NCBI GenBank assembly: GCA_024227995.1 | Contig: CP100465.1 | Coordinates: 2,806,651 to 2,870,650 of the forward strand | Source of the DNA: Halomicrococcus gelatinilyticus | GTDB taxonomy: Archaea; Halobacteriota; Halobacteria; Halobacteriales; Haladaptataceae | Length of the DNA: 64,000 nucleotides | Reading direction: 5' to 3' | Shown here: positions 9,399 to 17,772 of the stretch, one piece after another | How positions within the stretch are numbered: the stretch's first letter is position 1 | How the letters are laid out: the number at the start of each line of letters is the position of its first letter | The notes under the pieces: model-generated | What the model saw: only the letters and a program-made list of their open reading frames with translations | Database searches by the model: none | Told to the model about the DNA's origin: nothing | Program-made: the position numbers and the translations under genes

Positions 9399-9557
9399 AT
9401 GGAGTGCTCCGAGGACGACTGCGACCGCGAGGCCGACGTCCGACTCCACGTCCCGTGGGCGGCGAACCGCCCCGTCTGCGCCGGCCACGCCCGCGCGCTG
9501 GTCCAGCAGGACGGCGTCGTCGCGGAACCGCTCGCGGACGCCGAGGAGTGGCGCTAG
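9399..9557 (+). CDS. Small zinc-finger-like protein
   Basis: 52 aa. Spacing of potential metal ligands is CSEDDC near residues 3-8, then PVCAGH near 25-30, a C-x4-C ... C-x2-H pattern as in many haloarchaeal zinc microproteins that annotate aminoacyl or DNA-binding accessory proteins. Lies 44 bases after tmcA and 40 before the transporter. Function unknown; the ligand pattern is seen, zinc binding is inferred. Confidence 0.55.
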   Translation: MECSEDDCDREADVRLHVPWAANRPVCAGHARALVQQDGVVAEPLADAEEWR

Positions 9558-9597
9558 TTCGGAAGCTATAGCCCGCTGGTCGACCGACGGGTGAACG

Positions 9598-9921
9598 ATG
9601 TCCTGGTACGTGCTGGCGCTCGCGGGACTGTTCGAGATCGCGTGGGCCATCGGCCTCGAGTACTCGGACGGACTGTCGAAGCCGCTGCCGACGGCGGGGA
9701 CCGTCGTCGCACTCGTCGTGAGCATGCTCCTGCTGGCGAAGGCCGTCGAGGACCTGCCGGTGGGGACGGCCTACGCCGTCTGGACCGGCATCGGCGCCGT
9801 CGGCACCGCGTCGCTCGGTGTCGTCCTCTTCGACGAACCTGCCGACCTCTCGCGGGTCTTCTTCATCGGCGTCGTCGTGTTCGGTATCGCTGGGCTCCGC
9901 CTGACGTCCGGCGGGCACTGA
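9598..9921 (+). CDS. sugE: Small multidrug resistance (SMR) transporter, SugE/Gdx subtype
   Basis: 107 aa with four predicted transmembrane helices. The sequence follows the SugE/Gdx subtype closely: MSWYVLALAGLFEIAWAIGLEYSDG with the essential Glu at position 13, then LPVGTAYAVWTGIGAVGTA in helix 3. Gdx proteins work as antiparallel dimers exporting guanidinium in exchange for protons. Whether the haloarchaeal protein exports guanidinium is inferred from this subtype resemblance. No room for a riboswitch in the 40-base upstream gap. Confidence 0.9.
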   Translation: MSWYVLALAGLFEIAWAIGLEYSDGLSKPLPTAGTVVALVVSMLLLAKAVEDLPVGTAYAVWTGIGAVGTASLGVVLFDEPADLSRVFFIGVVVFGIAGLRLTSGGH

Positions 9922-9945
9922 GAGAAAGAAGGTCGTTCTACGGAA

Positions 9946-11664
9946 CTACTCGTGGGCGAAGTAGGCGACGGACTCGTCGGCCTCGTGGCGGTCGACGCGG
10001 GCGAAGCCGACGCGCTCGAACTGGACGACGTCGTCGGGGTCCGTCTCGGCGAAGCCGGGTTCGGCGCGCCCCGCGACGTCGCCCGTCATCGTCCGTAGAC
10101 GGACCGGGACGTTCGCGTCGGCGGACACCCAGTGGACGACCGGGACCCCCTCCTCGCGGACGGCGCTGATGTCGTCGCCCGTGTACTGGAGGGCGTCGCG
10201 GGTGTGCCGGAAGCAGCCCAGGCCCTTCAGCCAGACGCGGTCGTCGTGGTCCGGCACGTCGCCGGGCTCGACGAGGACCGCCTCGCCGGCCGGGACGTGG
10301 CGGGTGCCGCGGTCCTCGTGGTCGGGGTGGACCGCCGGTTCGGCGGCTTCGGGGTGGTCGCCGACCAGGGGGTACTCGACGCCGTCGCGGACGAAGAAAC
10401 AGCGCGGCGCCGCGTCGTCGACGAGTTCGCGGTTGCTGGCGTAGATGGAGCTCATCGCGAGGTCGACGTTGCTCGTCGACGTGCCGAGTTCGGCCATCGA
10501 CTCCGTGACGGCTTCGCCGCGGATGCCGCGTCGCTGCAGGCTCAGCAGCGTCGGCGCGCGCGGGTCGTCCCAGCCGTCGAGTTCGCCCTTGTCGATAAGT
10601 TCCTTGATCGTCGAGGTGGACATCTTCACGTCGTACTCGTCGACCTGGACGTGGCCCCAGTGAATGACCTCGGGGTACTCCCAGCCGAAGTAGTCGTAGA
10701 CGAACCGCTGGCGCTTCGCGGAGTCCTGCAGGTCGATGCCGCGGATGATGTGGGTGACGCCCGTCAGGTGGTCGTCGACGCCGGACTGGAAGTCGAGCAT
10801 GGGCCAGCAGCGATACTCCGCCGCCTCCGGGCGCGGGTGAGGCGTGTCGACCATCCGGAACGCCACCCAGTCGCGCAGCGCGGGGTTCTTGTGCTCGATG
10901 TCGGTCTTCACCCGCAGGACGACGTCGCCGGACTCGTACTCGCCGGCGACCATGTCCTCGAACTCCGCGAGCGTCGTCTCGGGGTCCTTGTCGCGGTGGG
11001 GGCAGGCCTCGGCGCTGTTCTTCAGTTCGGAGAACTCGTCGCCCGAGCACGTGCAGGTGTAGGCGCCGCCCTTCTCGATGAGCCGGCGGGCGTGCTCGTA
11101 GTAGGTTTCCAGGCGGTCGCTGGCCTTGATGACCTCGGCGGGCTCGAAGCCGAGGTACTCCACCTCGTCGAGGATCTCGTCGTACGCCCACGTGAGCGGC
11201 CGCTTCGTCTCGGGGTCGGTGTCGTCGAACCGGACGATGAACTCGCCGTCGTACTCGTCGGCGTAGGTGCCGACGACGGCGGGCATCCGGCCGTGGCCGA
11301 TGTGCCACGGGCCGTTGGGGTTGGGCGCACAGCGCATCCGGATCTCGTCGAACTCCTCGGCGTTGGGCAGGTCTGGCAGGACCTGGTCGTCCTCCTCGTC
11401 CTCGCTGTCGAGTTCCTCCACGAGCTCCGGGTCGAGTTCGCCCAGGCGCTCGCGGCGCTCCTCGTGGTCGAGCTGGTTCACCTCGGCGACGACCTTGCCC
11501 GCGACGCCCGGCACCTCGTCGCCGTGCTCGCGGAACTCGGGGTTCTCGCCCATCAGCGAGCCCATGATGGCACCGACCTCGGCGTCGCTGTCGTGTTTCA
11601 GCGCGTTGAAGATGGCGTGCTTCTCCGCCTCCTCCTCGATCTGTGACCGTAGCTCGTCGTCCAT
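9946..11664 (-). CDS. gltX: Glutamate--tRNA ligase, archaeal type
   Basis: 572 aa. Class I signatures: MRCAPNPNGPWHIGHGR with HIGH near residue 121, and VKMSTS near 346. The beta-barrel C-terminal anticodon domain (GlnRS-like) marks it as the archaeal type, which charges both tRNA-Glu and tRNA-Gln; GatDE amidotransferase then corrects the latter. N-terminal 100 residues are highly acidic, as in other haloarchaea. It follows the geranylgeranyl diphosphate synthase gene at 142 bases in the same direction and ends facing the SMR gene. Confidence 0.95.
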   Translation of the reverse strand: MDDELRSQIEEEAEKHAIFNALKHDSDAEVGAIMGSLMGENPEFREHGDEVPGVAGKVVAEVNQLDHEERRERLGELDPELVEELDSEDEEDDQVLPDLPNAEEFDEIRMRCAPNPNGPWHIGHGRMPAVVGTYADEYDGEFIVRFDDTDPETKRPLTWAYDEILDEVEYLGFEPAEVIKASDRLETYYEHARRLIEKGGAYTCTCSGDEFSELKNSAEACPHRDKDPETTLAEFEDMVAGEYESGDVVLRVKTDIEHKNPALRDWVAFRMVDTPHPRPEAAEYRCWPMLDFQSGVDDHLTGVTHIIRGIDLQDSAKRQRFVYDYFGWEYPEVIHWGHVQVDEYDVKMSTSTIKELIDKGELDGWDDPRAPTLLSLQRRGIRGEAVTESMAELGTSTSNVDLAMSSIYASNRELVDDAAPRCFFVRDGVEYPLVGDHPEAAEPAVHPDHEDRGTRHVPAGEAVLVEPGDVPDHDDRVWLKGLGCFRHTRDALQYTGDDISAVREEGVPVVHWVSADANVPVRLRTMTGDVAGRAEPGFAETDPDDVVQFERVGFARVDRHEADESVAYFAHE

Positions 11665-11806
11665 TACCGGACCGTTCTCCCGGGACGGCTAAACTGGTTG
11701 GGATTTTCGGCGGCTGTGACGGCGGCTCCAGCGCCGTCGACGGCCGGTGACAATCCAGCCGCTCACGGGACGCGGTCGAGAGAAGTGGAGACGATCTGTC
11801 GACGGC

Positions 11807-12862
11807 TCAGTAGCCGCGTTCGATGAGGTAGTCCGCGATCTGCCGGAGCATGTCGCTGGCCTCGTTGTCCGGGAGCACGTCGAGGTGGTCCTTGCCGCGC
11901 TCGACGAGCGTCTCGGCCTTCTCGCGGGCGTAGTCGATGCTCCCCGCGTCCTGGAGTTTCGCGACCGCGTCGTCGATCTCGTCCTCGGTTACCGCGTCGA
12001 CGTCGTCGGTCTCGACGAGCGAGTCCACGTCGACGCCGTGCTTGCGAGCGTGGAGCGTGATGATGGTCTGTTTGTTCTCCACCAGGTCGCTCCCGCGCTG
12101 CTTGCCGAGTTTCTCGCTCGGCACCGTCAGGTCGAGCACGTCGTCCTGGATCTGGAACGCGCGTCCGACGTCGATGCCGTACCGGTAGAGCGCCTCCGTC
12201 GTCTCGTCGTCGGCGCCGAGGAGGACGGCGGGCATCGTCGACGCCGCGCCGTAGAGCACGGCCGTCTTGTTCTTGATCATCTCCAGGTACTCGTCGGGGT
12301 TCACGTCCGGGCGTTCCTCGAACGCGACGTCGAGAGACTGGCCCTCGCAGATGCGAGTACAGGTGGTCGCGAGCACGTCGAGAGCCTCCACGCTGCGGGC
12401 GGGCTTGGCGTCGGTGTCGAGCAGAATCTCGAACGCCTTCGAGTAGAGCGTGTCGCCCGCGAGGATGGCCGTCTCGGTGTCGTAGGCGCGGTGGACGGCG
12501 GGGACGCCGCGACGCAGGTCGTCGTCGTCCATGATGTCGTCGTGGATGAGCGTGAACGACTGGATGGTCTCGATGCTGACCGCGGCGGCCATGATGTCCA
12601 CCTCGGTGCCGTCGAGCGCGGGGAACTTGCGGTACGCCTCCGAGTAGGGTTCGACGTCCGCGAGCGCCTCCGCGACGAGCAGGAGGACAGTGGGTCGCAG
12701 GCGCTTGCCGCCGGCGTCGAGCAGGTACCGCGAGGCCTCGTAGAGGCGCTCCGGTTCCGTGATCGGCAGGTCCTCCTCGATGGCCTCGTTGACCAACTCG
12801 CGACGCTCCCTGACCGCCTCCGTGACGATTTGCTCCCGTGACTCCGTGCTCGCGTCAGTCAT
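11807..12862 (-). CDS. idsA: Geranylgeranyl/geranylfarnesyl diphosphate synthase
   Basis: 351 aa trans-prenyltransferase. First aspartate-rich motif DDIMDDDDLRRG near residue 108, second DDVLD near 241, both needed to bind Mg-diphosphate. Makes the C20 precursor of archaeal ether lipids from IPP and allylic diphosphates. Begins one base after the RNase J stop, so the two are co-transcribed; this RNase J-IdsA-GltX order is a known haloarchaeal cluster. The mevalonate kinase and isopentenyl phosphate kinase genes usual upstream are absent here. Confidence 0.94.
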   Translation of the reverse strand: MTDASTESREQIVTEAVRERRELVNEAIEEDLPITEPERLYEASRYLLDAGGKRLRPTVLLLVAEALADVEPYSEAYRKFPALDGTEVDIMAAAVSIETIQSFTLIHDDIMDDDDLRRGVPAVHRAYDTETAILAGDTLYSKAFEILLDTDAKPARSVEALDVLATTCTRICEGQSLDVAFEERPDVNPDEYLEMIKNKTAVLYGAASTMPAVLLGADDETTEALYRYGIDVGRAFQIQDDVLDLTVPSEKLGKQRGSDLVENKQTIITLHARKHGVDVDSLVETDDVDAVTEDEIDDAVAKLQDAGSIDYAREKAETLVERGKDHLDVLPDNEASDMLRQIADYLIERGY

Positions 12863-12863
12863 G

Positions 12864-14210
12864 TTATTCGACCAGCTGGATGAGGTTGCCGTTTCGGGTG
12901 ACGTGGAGGTCCCGCCCGAGGTCGTAGCCCTGGCTCTCGCACAGGTCGACGTACGGCGAGAAGCCCTTCATGTCCTGGTGGGCCGGGATGACGTGCTGGG
13001 GCTGGAGCGCCTGCAGCATCTCGTAGTGCCCCTCCTCGCGGAGGTGACCGGAGACGTGCACGTCGTCGTAGATGCGCGCGCCCTGCATCTTCAGGAGGCG
13101 CTCGGACTGGTAGCGCTGGCCCTCGTTCGTCGGCTCCGGGATGACGCGGGCGGAGAAGACGACCTTGTCGCCGTTGTCCAGTTCGTACGGCGTCTCGCCG
13201 CGGCCCATCCGGGTGAGCATCGCGCGCGGCTCGCCCTGGTGGCCGGTCACGATGGGCAGGTAGTTCTCCTTGCCCTCCTTCATGATGCGCTTGAACGTCC
13301 GGTCGACGGACTTTCGGTGGCCGAACATGCCCATGTCCTCGGGGAAGTCGACGAAGTCGAGTCGTTCGGCGGTCCCCGAGTACTTCTCCATCGAGCGGCC
13401 GAGCAGGACCGGCGTCCGGCCGATGTCCTGGGCGTACTCGACGAGGCTCTTCACGCGGGCGATGTGGCTGGAGAACGTGGTCGCGACGATGCCGCCGTCG
13501 TAGTCCTCCATGCTGTAGATGACGTCCTTGACGTGCCGGCGCGCGACCGACTCGCTGGGCGTGCGGCCCTTGCGGCCCGCGTTCGTACAGTCCTCGATGT
13601 AACAGAGGACGCCGTTGCCCTCGCGACCGATCTCGCGGAAGCGCTTCATGTCGATGGGGTCGCCGAGCACCGGCGTGTGGTCCATGCGCTTGTCGAGGCC
13701 GTAGACGATGGACCCCTCGGGCGTGTGGACCACGGGGTTGATCGCGTCGATGATGGAGTGGGTGACGTTGACGAACTCCAGTTCGACCTGATCGCCGATC
13801 TGGGTCGTCTCGCCGGCGTCCATCTTCACGAGGTCGTTCTCGACGCCGAACTTCTCCTCGCTCTGGATCTGCTGTTTCACCAGTTCGATGGTGAACGGGG
13901 TCGCCATGATCGGCGCGTTGTACCGGTGCGCCAGCTTGCTGATGGCCCCGATGTGATCGAGGTGGCCGTGCGTCGGCACGATGGCCTTCACGTCGCCTTC
14001 GAGATCGGACATGACCCGGTCGTCCGGGATAGCGCCCATGTCGATCAGGTCCAGACTGTGCAGCTTCTCGGTCTCGACGTTGTCGTGAAGCAGAACCTTC
14101 GAGAGGTTCAGCCCCATGTCGAAGATGACGACGTCGTCACCGGCGCGAACGGCAGTCATCTGCCGTCCGACTTCTTCGTAGCCGCCAATGGTTGCGATTT
14201 CGATTTCCAT
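12864..14210 (-). CDS. rnj: Ribonuclease J, archaeal
   Basis: 448 aa beta-CASP metallo-beta-lactamase nuclease. Metal motif HGHLDHIG near residue 78, later HSI and the beta-CASP blocks; final [11 protein letters not shown] and [10 protein letters not shown]. Archaeal RNase J is a 5'-3' exoribonuclease. The sequence starts [15 protein letters not shown], the family start. First gene of the RNase J-IdsA unit. A TATA-like TTTTTATTAC on the minus strand at 14388-14397 is the best promoter candidate and would leave a leader of about 150 nt. Confidence 0.93.
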   Translation of the reverse strand: MEIEIATIGGYEEVGRQMTAVRAGDDVVIFDMGLNLSKVLLHDNVETEKLHSLDLIDMGAIPDDRVMSDLEGDVKAIVPTHGHLDHIGAISKLAHRYNAPIMATPFTIELVKQQIQSEEKFGVENDLVKMDAGETTQIGDQVELEFVNVTHSIIDAINPVVHTPEGSIVYGLDKRMDHTPVLGDPIDMKRFREIGREGNGVLCYIEDCTNAGRKGRTPSESVARRHVKDVIYSMEDYDGGIVATTFSSHIARVKSLVEYAQDIGRTPVLLGRSMEKYSGTAERLDFVDFPEDMGMFGHRKSVDRTFKRIMKEGKENYLPIVTGHQGEPRAMLTRMGRGETPYELDNGDKVVFSARVIPEPTNEGQRYQSERLLKMQGARIYDDVHVSGHLREEGHYEMLQALQPQHVIPAHQDMKGFSPYVDLCESQGYDLGRDLHVTRNGNLIQLVE

Positions 14211-14932
14211 AGTTGCTTTCCTCGAGCACTAAACACCACGTGGAACGTGGCAGTTGCGTTGCTCACTGAAATGCCCGCGAGCCGCGAGCGTCGAACCCCG
14301 GCGTCTTGCAGCACGTCGATTCGACACCCGCGGGACGCGTCCGAGCGCCCGCGAGATGCCTCAGTCTGGTCCCATCTACGCCCCCGGGTAATAAAAACTG
14401 CGGGGTATCGAACGCGCAACCGATCTCGTCCACGGAGCGAACGGCGACGCCGACCGTCGCCCCCGACGAACGGCGACTCCTGTCAGCACCGAACGGCTCG
14501 GAGAGGACGTCTGAGACACAGCAACGTCGGTATGATTTCTCGGAATTCGTCGACAACGACAGCTGACGTCGGCCTAAATTCCACCCGTCACCGACGTTCG
14601 ACAACAGTTTCGTGCGTTGAGTTAACGCGACTTCACGAGGTCAACTTCGAACGACACCGACATGGAAGACGGCGGCACCCCGAAGCGGACAGTCCCGACG
14701 AACGAGTTACGAAACGAGGTTCGCACAGCCCCCGACCCGGGACGCGGAATCGAACAACCACTGTCGGTCGTGGTCCCGAACGACGGTGCCGGACGAAGGT
14801 TCAAGTACGGAGCCGGAACCAGGGACGGTCGTGACGTGACCGCGGCCGGAACGCGAACGCAGGAGCGCGGCCCACGGCGTTCCGGACCAGGAGAACGTGG
14901 GCCGCCTGTTCGCACCCTTCGGTAGGCGTCGC
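14211..14932. other. Gene-poor interval with no convincing ORF
   Basis: About 720 bases between rnj and the MetE-like gene. All ORFs in it are Arg/Pro/Thr-rich and unlike haloarchaeal proteins in composition. No tRNA-like cloverleaf, RNase P or SRP RNA signature found by eye. The interval holds a TATA-like box at 14388-14397 (minus strand) and a long hairpin at 14853-14913, listed separately. Confidence 0.5.
14853..14913. repeat. Long imperfect hairpin next to the metE stop
   Basis: A perfect 10-bp inverted repeat, GCGGCCCACG (14867-14876) and CGTGGGCCGC (14895-14904), with an 18-base loop. Outside it CAG pairs with CTG and GCGAA (14853-14857) with TTCGC (14909-14913), separated by short bulges. 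It begins 19 bases beyond the MetE-like stop codon at 14933, where a transcript 3' end could form. It could be a terminator, an RNA processing signal or a mobile-repeat relic. Confidence 0.5.
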
Positions 14933-16012
14933 TCAGTCGTCGGCGGTCGCGGGCGAACCGCCGACATCGATCTCGCCCTCGTCCAGCTCTTCCTCTATCT
15001 CGCGGGCAGCCTGGACCATGTTCTCCATCTTTCCGTACGCGACGTCGCGCGGGAGGAGCTTCACGCCGCAGTCCGGACTCACCGTCAGGCGCTCCGGCGG
15101 GACGACCTCCAGCCCCTTCCGGATGTTGTCCTTGATCTCTTCGACGCTCTCGACCTCGGCGACGTGGACGTCCGTGACGCCGAGCGCGAGGTTCTTCGTG
15201 AACTCGTCCTCTTTGAACACGTCGAGCTGGTCGTAGTCGCCGTTGGCGAGTTCGACGTCGAACTCGTCGACGGGGTAGTCGAGCATCTCGGGGTAGATGC
15301 GCGAGTAGTCGCCGTAGCAGACGTGGAGGCCGAGGTAGACGTCGTCCGGGATGCCGTCAGCGATGCGTTCCAGGCACTCGCCGACGATGGCGTGGTCGTC
15401 GGGCGTCGTCGCGAGCGCGGGTTCGTCGATCTGGACGTACCGCGCGCCGGCGTCGACCAGCTTCTCGATCTCCTCGTTGACGAGGTCGGCGAGGTCGTAC
15501 GCCAGCGACTCCTCGTCGTCGTACGCCTCGTTGAAGCTCCAGCTCGCCAGCGTGTACGGGCCCGTGATGGGGACCTTCACCGGCCGGTCGGCGACGTCGC
15601 TGGTGAACTCGTACTCGTCGACAAGCCACGTGTCCTCGTACTCCACCTCGTCGACGACCGACGGTTTGTCGAAGTAGTTGTGGCCCCAGACCTTGACGGG
15701 GCCGTTGAACTCGTAACCCTCGATGCGGTGGGCGAAGAACTCCACCATCTCGTTGCGCCGCATCTCGCCGTCGACGACGACGTCGAGTCCGGACCGCTCG
15801 TGTTCCTCGGTGATGAGGCGCGAGGCGTCGTCCTGTGCCTCCTGCCACGCGTCCTCGTCGAAGTCGGCGTCGTCGTCCTCGTACAGTTCGCGACAGCGGT
15901 CGACCCACTTCGGCTTCGGGTAGCTGCCGACGACGGTCGTCATGACGAAGTGGTCGTTGTCGTGGTCGTCCGGGCGGAACTGCTCGCGGGACGTGATGGA
16001 CTCGTCGCTCAT
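14933..16012 (-). CDS. metE: Methionine synthase, cobalamin-independent, MetE catalytic-domain type
   Basis: 359 aa. MetE C-terminal-domain features: VVGSYPKP near the N-terminus, PITGPYTLASWS, VQIDEPAL, and the zinc ligand region LHVCYGDYS followed by SPDCGVKLL, giving His, Cys and a second Cys. It transfers a methyl group from a folate/pterin donor to homocysteine. The start ATG overlaps the upstream paralogue by 4 bases (ATGA), so they are co-translated. Core MetE proteins in archaea are single-domain; here a related second copy sits directly before it. Confidence 0.88.
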   Translation of the reverse strand: MSDESITSREQFRPDDHDNDHFVMTTVVGSYPKPKWVDRCRELYEDDDADFDEDAWQEAQDDASRLITEEHERSGLDVVVDGEMRRNEMVEFFAHRIEGYEFNGPVKVWGHNYFDKPSVVDEVEYEDTWLVDEYEFTSDVADRPVKVPITGPYTLASWSFNEAYDDEESLAYDLADLVNEEIEKLVDAGARYVQIDEPALATTPDDHAIVGECLERIADGIPDDVYLGLHVCYGDYSRIYPEMLDYPVDEFDVELANGDYDQLDVFKEDEFTKNLALGVTDVHVAEVESVEEIKDNIRKGLEVVPPERLTVSPDCGVKLLPRDVAYGKMENMVQAAREIEEELDEGEIDVGGSPATADD

Positions 16013-17004
16013 GCTTCCACCTCCTGGATCTGGGCGGCCTCGCCGAGCGCCGCGAGTTTCTCCTCGAACTTCGCGTACGGCAGGTAGAACAGTTCGGTGT
16101 TGGCGGTGAGATAGACGGTGTCGAACTCGTTGACCGGCGTCTGCTCCTCGAACCAGTCGACGCGCTCGGCGATGGTCTCCGGCGACTCGACGAGCGTGTT
16201 CTGGCCGTCGACGAGGCCGAGCGCCACGGAGTCTTTCGTCCCGAACTCGTTGACGTTGTGGATCGCTCCCTCGTGGTCGGTGACGAGGTCGTAGCCCACG
16301 GCGTCGATGTCGGCGTCGAGCAGGTGTGCGTGCACCTTCTCCGAGAGCGACCCCCAGTAGCTCTGGACGACGACGTCGGCGTCCGCCGCGTCGGCGACGG
16401 CGTCGATGGCCTCGCTCGCGCGGGCGTCCTCGCCGTCCTCCGGCGGTGCCGTCACGAGCGAGGGTTCGAGCAGGAACAGCGTCTCGACGTCCGGGAACGC
16501 CTCGACCTCGCCGGCGAGGAACTCGCCGACGGCCGCGAGGAACTCCTCGTCGTCGCCGTAGTACTCGTCGGTGGCGAGGTCGGCCAGCGAGTAGGGGCCG
16601 GGGAGGACGGCTTGCAGCGAGTCGGTGTGCTCGGCGGCGGCGGTCAGTTCGGCTGCGACGTCGCCGTCGAAGGCGAGATCGTCGACGACGACCGGGTCGC
16701 GATAGAAGTTGTTGTTGTCGTAGTAGCGGACGATGCCCTGCGTCTCCACGCTGTCGTGGACGGCGAGCGGATGCGCGAGCATGTCGTCCCAGCGGAGCTG
16801 GCCCTCGACGATCCGGTCGAGGCCGGCCTCCTGCTGGCGTTCGATGACCTCCGTCCGCGCCTCGTCGTAGACGGCGGTCAGTTCCTCGTCCTCGTCCCCC
16901 GAGATGAGGTCGCCCTTCTGGTGTCCTTTGAGGTCCGAGAGGTCGTCTTTCGCCCAGTCCGGGAGCGGATACACGCCCGGTGTCGTAGCGACGCGCTCTG
17001 TCAT
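16009..17004 (-). CDS. MetE-like protein lacking zinc ligands
   Basis: 331 aa, homologous to the downstream MetE in overall block order: TTPGVYPLPDW, GLDRIVEGQLRWDDM, VLPGPYSLADL and TVYLTANTELFYLPYAKFEEKL. The segments corresponding to the zinc ligands read VVQSYWGSLSE and TANTELFYL, so the His and both Cys are missing and the protein cannot bind zinc as MetE does. It resembles the non-catalytic N-terminal half of two-domain MetE. It probably forms a complex with, or positions substrate for, the adjacent MetE (inference). ATG at 17004 chosen from the TATA spacing. Confidence 0.8.
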   Translation of the reverse strand: MTERVATTPGVYPLPDWAKDDLSDLKGHQKGDLISGDEDEELTAVYDEARTEVIERQQEAGLDRIVEGQLRWDDMLAHPLAVHDSVETQGIVRYYDNNNFYRDPVVVDDLAFDGDVAAELTAAAEHTDSLQAVLPGPYSLADLATDEYYGDDEEFLAAVGEFLAGEVEAFPDVETLFLLEPSLVTAPPEDGEDARASEAIDAVADAADADVVVQSYWGSLSEKVHAHLLDADIDAVGYDLVTDHEGAIHNVNEFGTKDSVALGLVDGQNTLVESPETIAERVDWFEEQTPVNEFDTVYLTANTELFYLPYAKFEEKLAALGEAAQIQEVEA

Positions 17005-17030
17005 CGTACTCCGGACTACGCAATGCCGGT

Positions 17031-17040
17031 GCTTAATATT
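17031..17040 (-). promoter_or_regulatory. TATA box of the MetE pair
   Basis: AAATATTAAG on the minus strand, centre about 31 bases upstream of the ATG at 17004, which predicts a leaderless or near-leaderless transcript. Confidence 0.6.
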
Positions 17041-17169
17041 TTCCACTCGTAATAATTACCTACGCTCATGAGGTGTGGTGCCATACCTCTCGCCCCTGTC
17101 GTTACGTAGTCGTTCGCACGGATGACTCGACGGTCGTTGTCGGCGGCGGTCGTCCGACTGCTGCATCGC

Positions 17170-17772
17170 TCACTGCACCAGTTTCAGCACCGTCAGCGTC
17201 TCGAACGGGAACGACTCGTCGCGTAGCGCCACGGCACTGAACCCGTTCGCGGCGGCCCGGTCGACGACGGCGTCGACGTCGGTGAGGCTGCTGACGAGCA
17301 GGAACACCCGGCCGTCCGGGGCGAGCACGCGACCGACCACGTCGAGGAACGGCTCGATGACCTCGCGCCCGGACTCGCCGCCGGAGAGCGCGCGTTCCAT
17401 CCAGTCGACGGCGTCGTCGTCCTCGTCGGCCGCCAGGTTCTCGTGTTCCGGCAGGTACGGCGGGTTGAACAGGACGGCGTCGAATGTCCCGTCCCGGAAG
17501 GGGGTTACGAGGTCGGCCCGGACGGCCTCGACGCCGCGTTCGCGCGCCTGCTCGCACGCGTGAGGATTCACGTCTGACCCCACGACGCTCGCACCGGTCT
17601 CGGCAGCCACAGTCTCGGCGACGTACCCCGACCCCGTCCCCACCTCGAGCACGCGCTCGTCCGCGCCGACGTGGTCGACCGCGGTTTCTGCGAGGAGATG
17701 GGAGTCCTCGGCGGGCTGGTACACCGCCGTCTCCGCGTCCGCGACGTCCCGGAGGTCGGCGAGGTCCGTCAT
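17170..17772 (-). CDS. HemK2/PrmC-like class I methyltransferase
   Basis: 200 aa Rossmann-fold methyltransferase. SAM-binding VLEVGTGSGYVAE near residue 42 and the Gln/Asn-N-methyltransferase motif FNPPYLPEH near 102-110. Homologues of this short type (Mtq2/HemK2) methylate the Gln of the GGQ loop of release factor aRF1. Last gene of the L21e-RpoF-DUF655-KsgA-MscS operon; its ATG overlaps the MscS stop by 4 bases. Methylation of aRF1 is family inference. Confidence 0.87.
   Translation of the reverse strand: MTDLADLRDVADAETAVYQPAEDSHLLAETAVDHVGADERVLEVGTGSGYVAETVAAETGASVVGSDVNPHACEQARERGVEAVRADLVTPFRDGTFDAVLFNPPYLPEHENLAADEDDDAVDWMERALSGGESGREVIEPFLDVVGRVLAPDGRVFLLVSSLTDVDAVVDRAAANGFSAVALRDESFPFETLTVLKLVQ

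Noticed and set aside
9558..9597. Guanidine riboswitch upstream of sugE
   Set aside because: Only 40 bases separate the genes and no conserved riboswitch motif is present.
14270..14400. GGTTCGA-like motif on the minus strand (tRNA or small RNA gene)
   Set aside because: No consistent cloverleaf could be drawn; the T-stem does not pair.
14662..14925. Plus-strand ORF of 87 codons in the gene-poor gap
   Set aside because: Composition is Arg/Gly/Pro/Thr-rich and it reads through the hairpin; no sign of a real protein.
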